Assembly (NCBI GenBank): GCA_001872165.1
Contig: MNXK01000122.1
Coordinates: 1-5,308, forward strand
Direction of reading: 5' to 3'
DNA length: 5,308 nt
Origin: Anaerolineae bacterium CG2_30_58_95
GTDB lineage: Bacteria; Chloroflexota; Anaerolineae; Anaerolineales; Villigracilaceae
Shown: positions 1 through 5,308 of the stretch, piece after piece
How the letters are laid out: each line of letters starts with the position of its first letter
Position numbering within the stretch: the first letter of the stretch is position 1
Position numbers and translations under genes: made by a program
Notes under the pieces: model-generated
What the model was told of the DNA's origin: nothing
Databases searched by the model: none
The model's input: the letters and a program-made list of their open reading frames with translations, nothing else

Positions 1-1715
1 TTAGCATCCGGGCAAGCGCGGAGGGCGCGCTCGGTCAAAGCGCGGAAGCCAGTCGCGGCTTCTTCTGGAGTCTGAATATTTAACAGCACACCGCCCACGT
101 CGGATTTGTGAGGAATATCCGGCGAGGCGACTTTCAGCACGACGGGAAATCCCAGTCCCGCTGCAATTTCGGCAGCCTCAGCCTCACTGCGTGCCAGTTT
201 AACGGGCGCGGTCGGGATGCCGTAGGCGGCCATTAAACGGTCAGCCGGCCCAGGGTCCAGAAAGCGTCCGCTGGGAGCATCCGCAAGAGCGGCGCGGGCG
301 GCAGCCTTAGAGACCCTAAAGGTCTGCGAGACCTTTAGGGTCTGTTTATCCAAAAACTCCGCACGCTCGGCCAGCACCGCCAGCGCCGAGGCGGCCCGCT
401 CCGGGAAACGATACTCAGGCACGCGTGCCGCCCGCAAACGCACGGCGGCCTTCTGGATAAGCTGCTCGCCCATCAGCGCCACCACGACCGGCTTGGGGGA
501 AGAACGAATCAGCGGAATCAGCGAATCAGCGACAGACTCAGCAGGAACCATCGGAGGCGGGGGTAAAATGACCAGCACGCCGTCCACGCCGGGATCGGCC
601 AACAACAAGCGCAGGCAATCCGCGTAGACTTCGGGCGAGGCGGAGGCCAGCATGTCCACCGGATTGTGGAGGCCTGAGGCGGGGGGCAGGCGGCTTGCCA
701 GGGCCTGTCGAGTTTCCGGGCTGAGTTCGGCCAACGAGAGAGCGTGGATTTCGAGCGCGTCTGCGGCGATCACGCCCGGGCCGCCGGCGTTCGTCAGCAC
801 GGCCATCCGGCGTCCTTGCGGCAGCGGGCAGCAGGCCAGCGCCGAAGCCCAGTCGAACATCTCCTCGCTGGTGGCGGCGCGAAAAACCCCTGCCTTGCGG
901 AAGGCCGCCTCGTAGGCCGCATCCTGTCCGGCCATCGCTCCCGTGTGCGAAGCCGCGGCGCGTTGACCGCTGGCAAACCTGCCCACTTTCAGCGCCAGGA
1001 CCGGCTTGCGCTGCGCCACGCGGTTGGCCTCGGCGATAAAACGTGGACCGTCGCTGATGCTCTCAATGTAGAGCGTGAGGACACGCGTATGCTCGTCTTC
1101 CGCCACCGCGGAGAGCATGTCCGTCTCGTTGACATCCGCCTGGTTGCCCAGGCTGATCAGGCGCGAAAAGCCGAAGCCCTGTCCGCGTGCCCAATCAATG
1201 ATGGCCGCACAGATCGCCCCGGATTGGGAGATGAAAGCCACATCTCCGGCGGCAGGCATGGGTGGCGGGAGGAAAGTCGTATCCAGCGGGAGATGGGTGT
1301 CCAGCAAACCGATGCAGTTCGGCCCGATGAGGCGAACTTTATTTATCTTGGCTACGCGCAGGACTTCCGCTTCCAGGGCCGCCCCCTCCGGTCCGGCCTC
1401 GCGGAATCCGGACGAGACGATGACCGCGGCGCAGATGCCGCGTCGCACACAAGCCTGCAACGCCTCCAGCACACCGGGTGCAGGGACGATCAGCACAGCC
1501 AAATCAACCGGATCGGGAATTTCGGCCAGTTTGGTATAGATCGGCCTGCCAAACAGGTTGCCGGTCTTCTGGCTGACGAAGTGGATCGCGCCGTCGTAGC
1601 CGCTATTGACCAGGTTGCGCGCCACGCCGTAGCCCAGCTTGGCCGGGTTGGAGGATGCGCCGACGATGACCACGCCGCGCGGGCGGAAGAATGAAGTGAG
1701 AGAGTTATCAGTCAT
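1..1715 (-). CDS. Acyl-CoA synthetase (ADP/NDP-forming), fused alpha-beta, 3' end cut by window
   Basis: The enzyme converts acetyl-CoA or a related acyl-CoA plus ADP and phosphate to the free acid, CoA and ATP, in the cytoplasm; fermenters use it for substrate-level phosphorylation. Reading from ATG at 1715 gives 571 uninterrupted residues. The CoA-binding domain comes first, with FFRPRGVVIVGASSNP at residues 9-24. Next is a succinyl-CoA-ligase-like domain with ISQSGA (162-167), E218 in ESISDG, and H257 in AASHTGAMAG. A variable linker (about 455-485) follows, then the start of the ATP-grasp domain (AAYGIPTAP near 499) with H536 in PHKSD. H257 and E218 fall at the same numbers as the phosphohistidine and its partner in the archaeal alpha subunit, and H536 matches the beta-subunit histidine, so the enzyme looks catalytically intact. 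Single-chain relatives have about 700 residues, so roughly 130 are missing. No Shine-Dalgarno site precedes the start, which overlaps the upstream toxin stop as ATGA. Substrate specificity cannot be read from the sequence. Confidence 0.93.
   Translation of the reverse strand, partial: MTDNSLTSFFRPRGVVIVGASSNPAKLGYGVARNLVNSGYDGAIHFVSQKTGNLFGRPIYTKLAEIPDPVDLAVLIVPAPGVLEALQACVRRGICAAVIVSSGFREAGPEGAALEAEVLRVAKINKVRLIGPNCIGLLDTHLPLDTTFLPPPMPAAGDVAFISQSGAICAAIIDWARGQGFGFSRLISLGNQADVNETDMLSAVAEDEHTRVLTLYIESISDGPRFIAEANRVAQRKPVLALKVGRFASGQRAAASHTGAMAGQDAAYEAAFRKAGVFRAATSEEMFDWASALACCPLPQGRRMAVLTNAGGPGVIAADALEIHALSLAELSPETRQALASRLPPASGLHNPVDMLASASPEVYADCLRLLLADPGVDGVLVILPPPPMVPAESVADSLIPLIRSSPKPVVVALMGEQLIQKAAVRLRAARVPEYRFPERAASALAVLAERAEFLDKQTLKVSQTFRVSKAAARAALADAPSGRFLDPGPADRLMAAYGIPTAPVKLARSEAEAAEIAAGLGFPVVLKVASPDIPHKSDVGGVLLNIQTPEEAATGFRALTERALRACPDA
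311..343. repeat. Perfect 15-bp inverted repeat with 3-base loop, in frame inside the synthetase gene
   Basis: The left arm AGACCCTAAAGGTCT (311-325) and right arm AGACCTTTAGGGTCT (329-343) are exact reverse complements around the loop GCG. Each arm is itself a smaller palindrome, AGACC-N5-GGTCT. The element is 33 bases long, so it adds exactly 11 codons without a stop. It encodes roughly residues 458-469, QTLKVSQTFRVS, a two-fold degenerate peptide repeat (QTLKVS, QTFRVS). It lies in the linker just before the ATP-grasp domain, where length variation is tolerated. The local sequence is also AT-richer than the surrounding gene. It resembles a dispersed palindromic element inserted into a coding sequence, though a chance origin or an mRNA hairpin role is possible. 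Confidence 0.9.
506..531. repeat. Short tandem repeat, three copies of GAATCAGC
   Basis: GAATCAGC occurs at 506-513, 515-522 and 523-530, with one extra G at 514. It lies inside the synthetase gene and encodes the segment DSLIPLIR on the minus strand. The unit is 8 bases, so a gain or loss of one copy would shift the frame. It may be only a codon coincidence in a hydrophobic helix. Confidence 0.5.
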
Positions 1716-2023
1716 CCGTGAGAAGCAAACAGTAAGCAGCAATCGCTGGAAATGAAAAGGCACGTGAAAGTGTCACGTGCCATGGTCTGGCAAAGGCGGA
1801 ATAAGATGACCCCACTTGCGGCTGGGAGGAGGGAACGAAAGGCTAACTCACCGAAATCCTTATCGAAAGTAATGAGAATTCGGCTTTCTCTTTGAGCGCG
1901 GGCGAGAACACTCTTGTCGTTGATGCCTGGTGCCTCGGTACGAATCCAAGTCACATCGTGACCTTTTTCCCGCAAAGCGTTGACAGCAGCAGCGGGAAAG
2001 TTTTCGTTCGCCAGAAGCCGCAT
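1712..2023 (-). CDS. DUF5615 PIN-like toxin, C-terminus truncated or replaced
   Basis: This is the toxin partner of the adjacent DUF433 protein, in a PIN-like ribonuclease family (DUF5615) paired with DUF433 in VapBC-type modules. Residues 1-77 fit the family well: MRLLANENFP at the N-terminus, GHDVTWIRTEAPG, then ILITFDKDFGELAFRS and VILFRL. The acidic residues E7, D57 and D59-area and E62 are candidate metal ligands. Family members continue for about 35-40 residues to a final strand. Here residues 78-103 (from LCQTMARD) do not resemble that tail, and neither other frame restores it, so this is not a simple frameshift. The break coincides with a hairpin at 1759-1781. A GAGGG ribosome-binding site (2034-2030) lies six bases before the ATG, and one base separates it from the antitoxin stop. 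Its stop overlaps the synthetase start. The toxin may be inactive. Confidence 0.8.
   Translation of the reverse strand: MRLLANENFPAAAVNALREKGHDVTWIRTEAPGINDKSVLARAQRESRILITFDKDFGELAFRSLLPAASGVILFRLCQTMARDTFTCLFISSDCCLLFASHG
1751..1781 (-). terminator. 9-bp hairpin with T-rich tail, possible terminator or palindromic element
   Basis: GGCACGTGA (1759-1767) and TCACGTGCC (1773-1781) are perfect reverse complements around a 5-base loop. Read on the minus strand the stem is followed by TTTTCATTT (1758-1750), which fits an intrinsic terminator with an imperfect U tract. Both arms contain CACGTG. The hairpin lies inside the non-family tail of the toxin ORF, about 45 bases before the synthetase start. 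A true terminator here would uncouple the toxin-antitoxin transcript from the synthetase, which would then need its own promoter in about 35 bases. A dispersed palindrome that broke the toxin is the alternative. Confidence 0.5.
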
Positions 2024-2024
2024 T

Positions 2025-2264
2025 TCAAACCCTCACTGACTCGAAAGGATAAACTTTTTCCGCCTTCAAAATACTGCTGGCATAATTCAGGCACGCTGCA
2101 ACATCCTCGTGGGTCAAGCCAGGATAGTTGCGCAAAATTTCGGCTTCACTCCAACCTTGCGCCAGCAAATCCACGATAAATTCAACTGCCAGCCGTGTAC
2201 CTTTGATGACCGGCTTGCCAACCAGTATCTTGGGATCAATCACAATACGTTCATACCAGTTCAT
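2025..2264 (-). CDS. DUF433 family antitoxin (winged-helix, VapB-like)
   Basis: This 79-residue protein matches the DUF433 family across its whole length. RIVIDPKILVGKPVIKGTRL (residues 6-25) is the family signature, followed by the helical part VEFIVDLLAQGWSEAEIL, then NYPGLTHEDVAACLNYA. Members adopt a winged-helix fold and occur as antitoxins next to DUF5615 toxins; they neutralise the toxin and probably repress their own operon. I start it at ATG 2264 because GAGGAGG lies five bases upstream. A TTG one codon earlier would fall within the spacer. The antitoxin-first order, one-base gap to the toxin and private promoter are typical of a TA operon. Composition is clearly lower in GC than the flanking metabolic genes. 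Confidence 0.88.
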   Translation of the reverse strand: MNWYERIVIDPKILVGKPVIKGTRLAVEFIVDLLAQGWSEAEILRNYPGLTHEDVAACLNYASSILKAEKVYPFESVRV

Positions 2265-2269
2265 CAAAA

Positions 2270-2276
2270 CCTCCTC
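2270..2276 (-). promoter_or_regulatory. Ribosome binding site of the DUF433 gene
   Basis: GAGGAGG on the minus strand sits five bases (TTTTG) before ATG 2264. It is the strongest Shine-Dalgarno match I found before a start in the window. It decides the ATG over the TTG at 2267. Confidence 0.85.
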
Positions 2277-2287
2277 AAACCATCAGT

Positions 2288-2293
2288 ATTATA
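2288..2293 (-). promoter_or_regulatory. -10 box of the toxin-antitoxin operon
   Basis: A perfect TATAAT on the minus strand lies 23 bases before ATG 2264, just upstream of the ribosome binding site. Transcription would begin near 2281. No good -35 hexamer is visible at 16-18 bases upstream. TGGTTT occurs twice on the minus strand (2298-2293 and 2282-2277), once abutting the -10 box and once after it, and could be an operator for the antitoxin. Confidence 0.55.
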
Positions 2294-2324
2294 AACCAAT
2301 GCGAGGGTTAATTTACGCGTGGGG

Positions 2325-2330
2325 TATAAT
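2325..2330 (+). promoter_or_regulatory. -10 box of the membrane protein-selA-M24 operon, leaderless layout
   Basis: A perfect TATAAT ends six bases before ATG 2337. With the usual 6-8 base distance from the -10 box to the start site, transcription would begin at or next to the A of the start codon, giving a leaderless mRNA. There is no Shine-Dalgarno sequence in the gap, which agrees with this. No convincing -35 hexamer is seen. The box faces the opposite -10 at 2288-2293, so the two operons are divergent. Confidence 0.6.
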
Positions 2331-2336
2331 TCAATC

Positions 2337-2783
2337 ATGGAATCACGCCCAAGCTCTTCCTTCCGTCCCTTCCTCGCCTCGGCCCTGACCATGTTCATCC
2401 TCGGCTGGGGCGGCCTGGCGTTGCTTTTTTACGCCACCGAGCCGACCGTCTGGCCGCGCTGGGGTTTCTACATCTTGTGGACGCCGGCCCTGACCGGCAC
2501 CGCCCTGCCCGTCACCTGGTTCCTCAACTTGCGCTTCCCCTCCGCCCCCCCCGCCAGTGGAACGGTTATCCTGCGCCAGGCCATCTGGTTCGGCGTCTAC
2601 GGCAGCACGCTGGCATGGCTGCAACTCGGCCACATTCTCACGCTGTGGTACGTGATTGGGCTGGCACTGGGCATGATCGCCATCGAGTATCTCATCCGCA
2701 TGAGGGAACGGTCCCGCTGGCAGCCCACGCCGCCGCCTGAGACCCAACCTGACGATTCCCAGCCCCCCATCCCTGATGCCTGA
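2337..2783 (+). CDS. Unrecognised four-helix membrane protein
   Basis: I do not recognise a family for this 148-residue protein. Four hydrophobic segments are visible at about residues 12-32, 43-65, 77-97 and 100-120. A short arginine-containing N-terminus precedes the first. The basic stretch RMRERSR (121-127) follows the last, and the tail is proline-rich and acidic (130-148). The basic cluster after helix 4 suggests that the C-terminus is cytoplasmic. There are no cysteines and no obvious catalytic motif. I choose ATG 2337 because the GTG at 2319 would make the coding region run through the -10 box, and the likely transcript begins at about 2337. The last codons overlap the selA start by eight bases, so the two are probably translationally coupled. 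An accessory role in selenium handling would be speculation. Confidence 0.8.
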   Translation: MESRPSSSFRPFLASALTMFILGWGGLALLFYATEPTVWPRWGFYILWTPALTGTALPVTWFLNLRFPSAPPASGTVILRQAIWFGVYGSTLAWLQLGHILTLWYVIGLALGMIAIEYLIRMRERSRWQPTPPPETQPDDSQPPIPDA

Positions 2784-4167
2784 CCTGCGCTCCCTGCCTT
2801 CGGTCGAACGACTCCTGCAGACTCAACCGGCTTCGGAAATGATCGCCGCCTACGGGCGTCCACTCACCCTGCAAGCCATCCGCAGCGTTCTGGACGAGGT
2901 GCGGGCGCGCGTTTCGAACGGCGGGGAGCCAACCGTTCGGCTGAGCGCTCACGGCGAAGCCCTGCCGGACCGTGAAGGCCTCCTCGAGTCTGCTCGCCTG
3001 ATGTTGGAAGAGTGGACGAGGCCGACGCTAATCCCGGTCGTCAATGCCAGCGGCGTCATCTTGCATACGAATTTGGGCCGCGCCCCTTTGAGCGCAGCCG
3101 CACTCCGCGCCATGCAGGCAGTCGGGCACGGCTACTCGAACCTCGAATTCGACCTGGGCACGGGCAAGCGCGGCTCGCGCCTGATCCACGCCGAGGCACT
3201 CCTCAAATGGCTGACTGGCGCGGAAGCCGCACTGGTGGTCAATAACAACGCTGCCGCCGTGCTGCTGGCGCTCTCAGCACTGGCCTCCCGCCGGCGCGTC
3301 ATCATTGCCCGCTCGCAACTGGTCGAGATCGGCGGCGGATTCCGCGTGCCAGACGTGATGAAACAATCCGGCGCGAAACTGGTCGAGGTCGGCACAACCA
3401 ACCGCGTACATCTCTCTGATTATGAGGAAGCCTTGTCCGAGCCGACGGCGCTGGTGCTGCGCGCCCATCGCTCGAATTTCAAGATCATCGGCTTCACCGA
3501 AGAGCCGGAATTAAAGGAGATCACCATTGTTTCCCACCGGGCTGGCGTGCCGGTTATAGATGACCTTGGCTCCGGGTCGCTGCTGGCGACCGAACGCTTC
3601 GGGCTGGGCCACGAGCCGACCGTGCAGGAATCCCTGGCGGCCGGCGTGGACCTGGTCTGCTTTTCGGGCGATAAGCTGCTCGGCGGCCCGCAGGCCGGGA
3701 TCATCCTCGGGCGCGCCGATCTGGTGGCAAAAATCAAGCGACATCCGCTGGCGCGCGCCGTCCGTGCCGACAAACTCTGCCTGGCCGCGCTGACGGCGAC
3801 TCTCCTGCACTATCTCAAAGACGAGGCCGAGCGCGAAATTCCCATCTGGCGCATGATCGCCGCCACACCGGAGCAGAACAAGGCGCGGGCTGAGGGTTGG
3901 GCAAAAGAACTCGGCCAAGGCGAGATTGTGGCGGGAGAATCGACCGTCGGCGGCGGCAGCCTGCCGGGCGAGAACCTGCCCACATTCTTGCTCTCGCTGG
4001 CTGTCAAAAGCCCGGATAAATTCCTGGAAAAACTCCGCCAGCAGCAACCGCCCATCATCGCCCGCACCGAAAACGACCGCGTCCTGCTCGACCCGCGCGC
4101 CGTGCTGCCAGAGCAGGAGGGGGCGTTGCTGGTTGGGTTGAAGAATGTGTTAGGCAGGAAAACATGA
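2776..4167 (+). CDS. selA: L-seryl-tRNA(Sec) selenium transferase
   Basis: SelA is a cytoplasmic PLP enzyme that converts Ser-tRNA(Sec) to Sec-tRNA(Sec) using selenophosphate made by SelD; SelB then delivers it at recoded UGA codons. The 463-residue length is normal for bacterial SelA. The N-terminal tRNA-binding part begins with LPSVERLL (7-14). Then come HTNLGRAPLS (from 97), YSNLEFDLGTGKRGSR (120-135), the QLVEIGGGFRVPDVM region, VEVGTTNR, IDDLGSGSL (from 261) and SGDKLLGGPQAG, in which K300 should bind PLP. RADKLCLAAL follows, as expected. All core motifs and the N-terminal domain are present, arguing for a true SelA rather than a shorter SelA-like PLP protein. No Shine-Dalgarno site precedes the ATG, which overlaps the upstream gene. 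selB, selD and a tRNA(Sec) gene are not seen in this window. Confidence 0.95.
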   Translation: MPDLRSLPSVERLLQTQPASEMIAAYGRPLTLQAIRSVLDEVRARVSNGGEPTVRLSAHGEALPDREGLLESARLMLEEWTRPTLIPVVNASGVILHTNLGRAPLSAAALRAMQAVGHGYSNLEFDLGTGKRGSRLIHAEALLKWLTGAEAALVVNNNAAAVLLALSALASRRRVIIARSQLVEIGGGFRVPDVMKQSGAKLVEVGTTNRVHLSDYEEALSEPTALVLRAHRSNFKIIGFTEEPELKEITIVSHRAGVPVIDDLGSGSLLATERFGLGHEPTVQESLAAGVDLVCFSGDKLLGGPQAGIILGRADLVAKIKRHPLARAVRADKLCLAALTATLLHYLKDEAEREIPIWRMIAATPEQNKARAEGWAKELGQGEIVAGESTVGGGSLPGENLPTFLLSLAVKSPDKFLEKLRQQQPPIIARTENDRVLLDPRAVLPEQEGALLVGLKNVLGRKT

Positions 4168-5308
4168 AATCCGACCTCGACGCCCTCATGCAAGCCAAAA
4201 ACCTCGACGCCATCCTCGTCATCGGCAACGCCGAGCACAACCCGCCCATGTACTACCTGACCGGCGGCGGGCACGTTACCGGCGCGACGCTCATCAAAAA
4301 GCGCGGCGAGGAAGCCATGCTCTTCTGCAATGACATGGAACGCGAAGAAGCCGCCAAATCAGGGCTGAAGATCATCCCGTACAGCACCTACAACTACGAG
4401 GCATTGCTGAAAGAAGCCCACGGTGACCCGGCTCTGGCCGCTGCCATCCGCTACAAGCGCATGTTCACCGACCAGCGCGTGCACGGTCGCGTCGGCATCT
4501 ACGGTAACACCGACTTAGGCTCGGCCTTCGCCATCTTCACCCACTTGCAGAGACTCATACCAGAATTCGAGCTGGTCGGCGAGACGCGCGACGATTCGCT
4601 CTTTATGAAAACCATGGAGACCAAAGACGAGGCCGAGGTGGCGCACATCCGCAAGATGGGCAAGATCACGACTCAGGTCGTGGGGAGAGTCGCCGAATAC
4701 CTGACCAGCCGCGAGGTGCGAGAGGACGAAGTCCTGTTGAAAGAAGACGGCTCCCCGCTGACCATTGCGGATGTCAAGGCCAAGATCAATCTGTGGCTGG
4801 CCGAGCTGGGCGCGGAGAACCCCGAAGGCACCATCTTCGCCATCGGTCATGACGCGGGCGTGCCCCACTCCACCGGCACGCCGACCGACCTGCTGCGCCT
4901 GGGCCAGACCATCGTCTTCGACATTTTCCCCTGCGAGGCTGGCGGCGGCTATTTTTACGACTTCACCCGCACCTGGTGCCTGGGCTACGCCGCGCCCGAG
5001 GCGCAGAAACTCTATGATGAAGTAAAAGCCGTGTTCGACAAGGTGATGGAAAACTTCGATTTGAACATGCCGTTCAAGAATCTCAACCGGTTTGTCTGCG
5101 AGGAATTCGAGGGAAAGGGGCACAAGTCGCCGCTCAACACACCGGCGCCGCTGGATGGCTACGTCCACTCGCTGGGACACGGGTTGGGGCTGAACGTCCA
5201 CGAGCGCCCCTGGTCGGGGCTGACCGCGGCAGACGATAACATCCTGAAGCCCGGCGTGGTGGTGACGGTCGAACCTGGCCTGTACTATCCCGAAAAAGGC
5301 ATGGGCGT
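4164..5308 (+). CDS. M24 family metallopeptidase (Xaa-Pro peptidase-like), 3' end cut by window
   Basis: The first 381 residues are present and open to the right edge. An N-terminal creatinase-type domain (about 1-145, with MYYLTGG near 30) precedes the pita-bread catalytic domain. Candidate metal ligands are D253 (VFDIFP), D266 (FYDFTRTW), H339 (HSLGHGLG) and E370 (VEPGLYYP); the last glutamate expected in the family lies beyond the window. H235 in the PHSTGTP stretch is a likely active-site histidine. These enzymes hydrolyse peptide bonds next to proline in the cytoplasm, usually with two Mn or Co ions, but some members are not peptidases. The two aspartates are 13 apart, slightly more than the usual 11, because of an insertion around EAGGG. 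The start overlaps the selA stop as ATGA, with AGGA (4156-4159) just upstream. Exact substrate is unknown. Confidence 0.9.
   Translation, partial: MKSDLDALMQAKNLDAILVIGNAEHNPPMYYLTGGGHVTGATLIKKRGEEAMLFCNDMEREEAAKSGLKIIPYSTYNYEALLKEAHGDPALAAAIRYKRMFTDQRVHGRVGIYGNTDLGSAFAIFTHLQRLIPEFELVGETRDDSLFMKTMETKDEAEVAHIRKMGKITTQVVGRVAEYLTSREVREDEVLLKEDGSPLTIADVKAKINLWLAELGAENPEGTIFAIGHDAGVPHSTGTPTDLLRLGQTIVFDIFPCEAGGGYFYDFTRTWCLGYAAPEAQKLYDEVKAVFDKVMENFDLNMPFKNLNRFVCEEFEGKGHKSPLNTPAPLDGYVHSLGHGLGLNVHERPWSGLTAADDNILKPGVVVTVEPGLYYPEKGMG

Noticed and set aside
1..3. TTA at the left edge read as a minus-strand TAA stop of the synthetase
   Set aside because: The synthetase codons end at base 3 (3-5 is a full codon), so this triplet is out of frame. 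The ATP-grasp domain is also unfinished there.
311..343. CRISPR repeat or transposon end
   Set aside because: There is one copy only, with no spacers, no transposase gene and no target-site duplication that I could see.
744..1694. A 316-residue plus-strand open frame opposite the synthetase
   Set aside because: The minus strand here encodes every expected synthetase motif. The plus-strand product has no recognisable domain and is rich in Arg, Gly and Ala, as antisense frames of GC-rich genes are.
2025..2027. UGA as a selenocysteine codon joining the DUF433 and DUF5615 frames, considered because selA is nearby
   Set aside because: The toxin ATG lies one base after the UGA in another frame, and a separate ribosome binding site precedes it. 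The layout is an ordinary TA operon with no sign of recoding.
2265..2267. TTG 2267 as start of the DUF433 protein
   Set aside because: It leaves only two bases after GAGGAGG. ATG 2264 has a normal five-base spacer.
2319..2336. GTG 2319 as start of the membrane protein
   Set aside because: It would place the -10 box inside the coding region, and there is no ribosome binding site in front. ATG 2337 fits better.
3511..4047. A 178-residue minus-strand open frame opposite selA
   Set aside because: Shadow frame of the conserved SelA core, including the PLP lysine region.
4515..5201. A 228-residue minus-strand open frame opposite the M24 gene
   Set aside because: It lies antisense to conserved catalytic motifs of the peptidase and shows no domain of its own.

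Overview
The window looks like a piece of a GC-rich bacterial chromosome. I lean towards an anaerobic member of the Chloroflexota (Anaerolineae-like): it has a single-chain ADP-forming acyl-CoA synthetase, a leaderless-looking promoter, selenocysteine machinery, and small toxin-antitoxin and palindromic insertions between metabolic genes. That placement is an inference from gene content and style, not from any marker gene.

Layout. Bases 1-1715 (minus strand) hold the first 571 residues of a fused alpha-beta acyl-CoA synthetase (NDP-forming), cut by the left edge. A perfect 15-bp inverted repeat (311-343) lies in frame in its interdomain linker. Bases 1712-2264 (minus strand) hold a two-gene toxin-antitoxin cassette: a DUF433 antitoxin (2025-2264) followed one base later by a DUF5615 PIN-like toxin (1712-2023). 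The toxin loses its family C-terminus next to a 9-bp hairpin (1759-1781), and its stop overlaps the synthetase start (ATGA). The cassette is roughly 50% GC by hand count on several lines, against above 60% in the flanks, which suggests acquisition.

A short intergenic region (2265-2336) carries divergent -10 boxes. Rightwards runs a tightly packed operon: an unrecognised four-helix membrane protein (2337-2783), SelA (2776-4167, 8-base overlap) and an M24 metallopeptidase (4164 to the right edge, ATGA overlap).

How the genes work together. The synthetase would conserve energy as ATP while making acetate or other acids from their CoA esters. SelA makes Sec-tRNA(Sec), and the M24 enzyme probably trims peptides containing proline. 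I see no direct biochemical link among the three plus-strand genes beyond cotranscription. No complete new system is evident. The observations most worth a second look are the in-frame palindrome, the hairpin at the broken toxin end, and the conserved-or-not status of the membrane protein-selA-peptidase operon.
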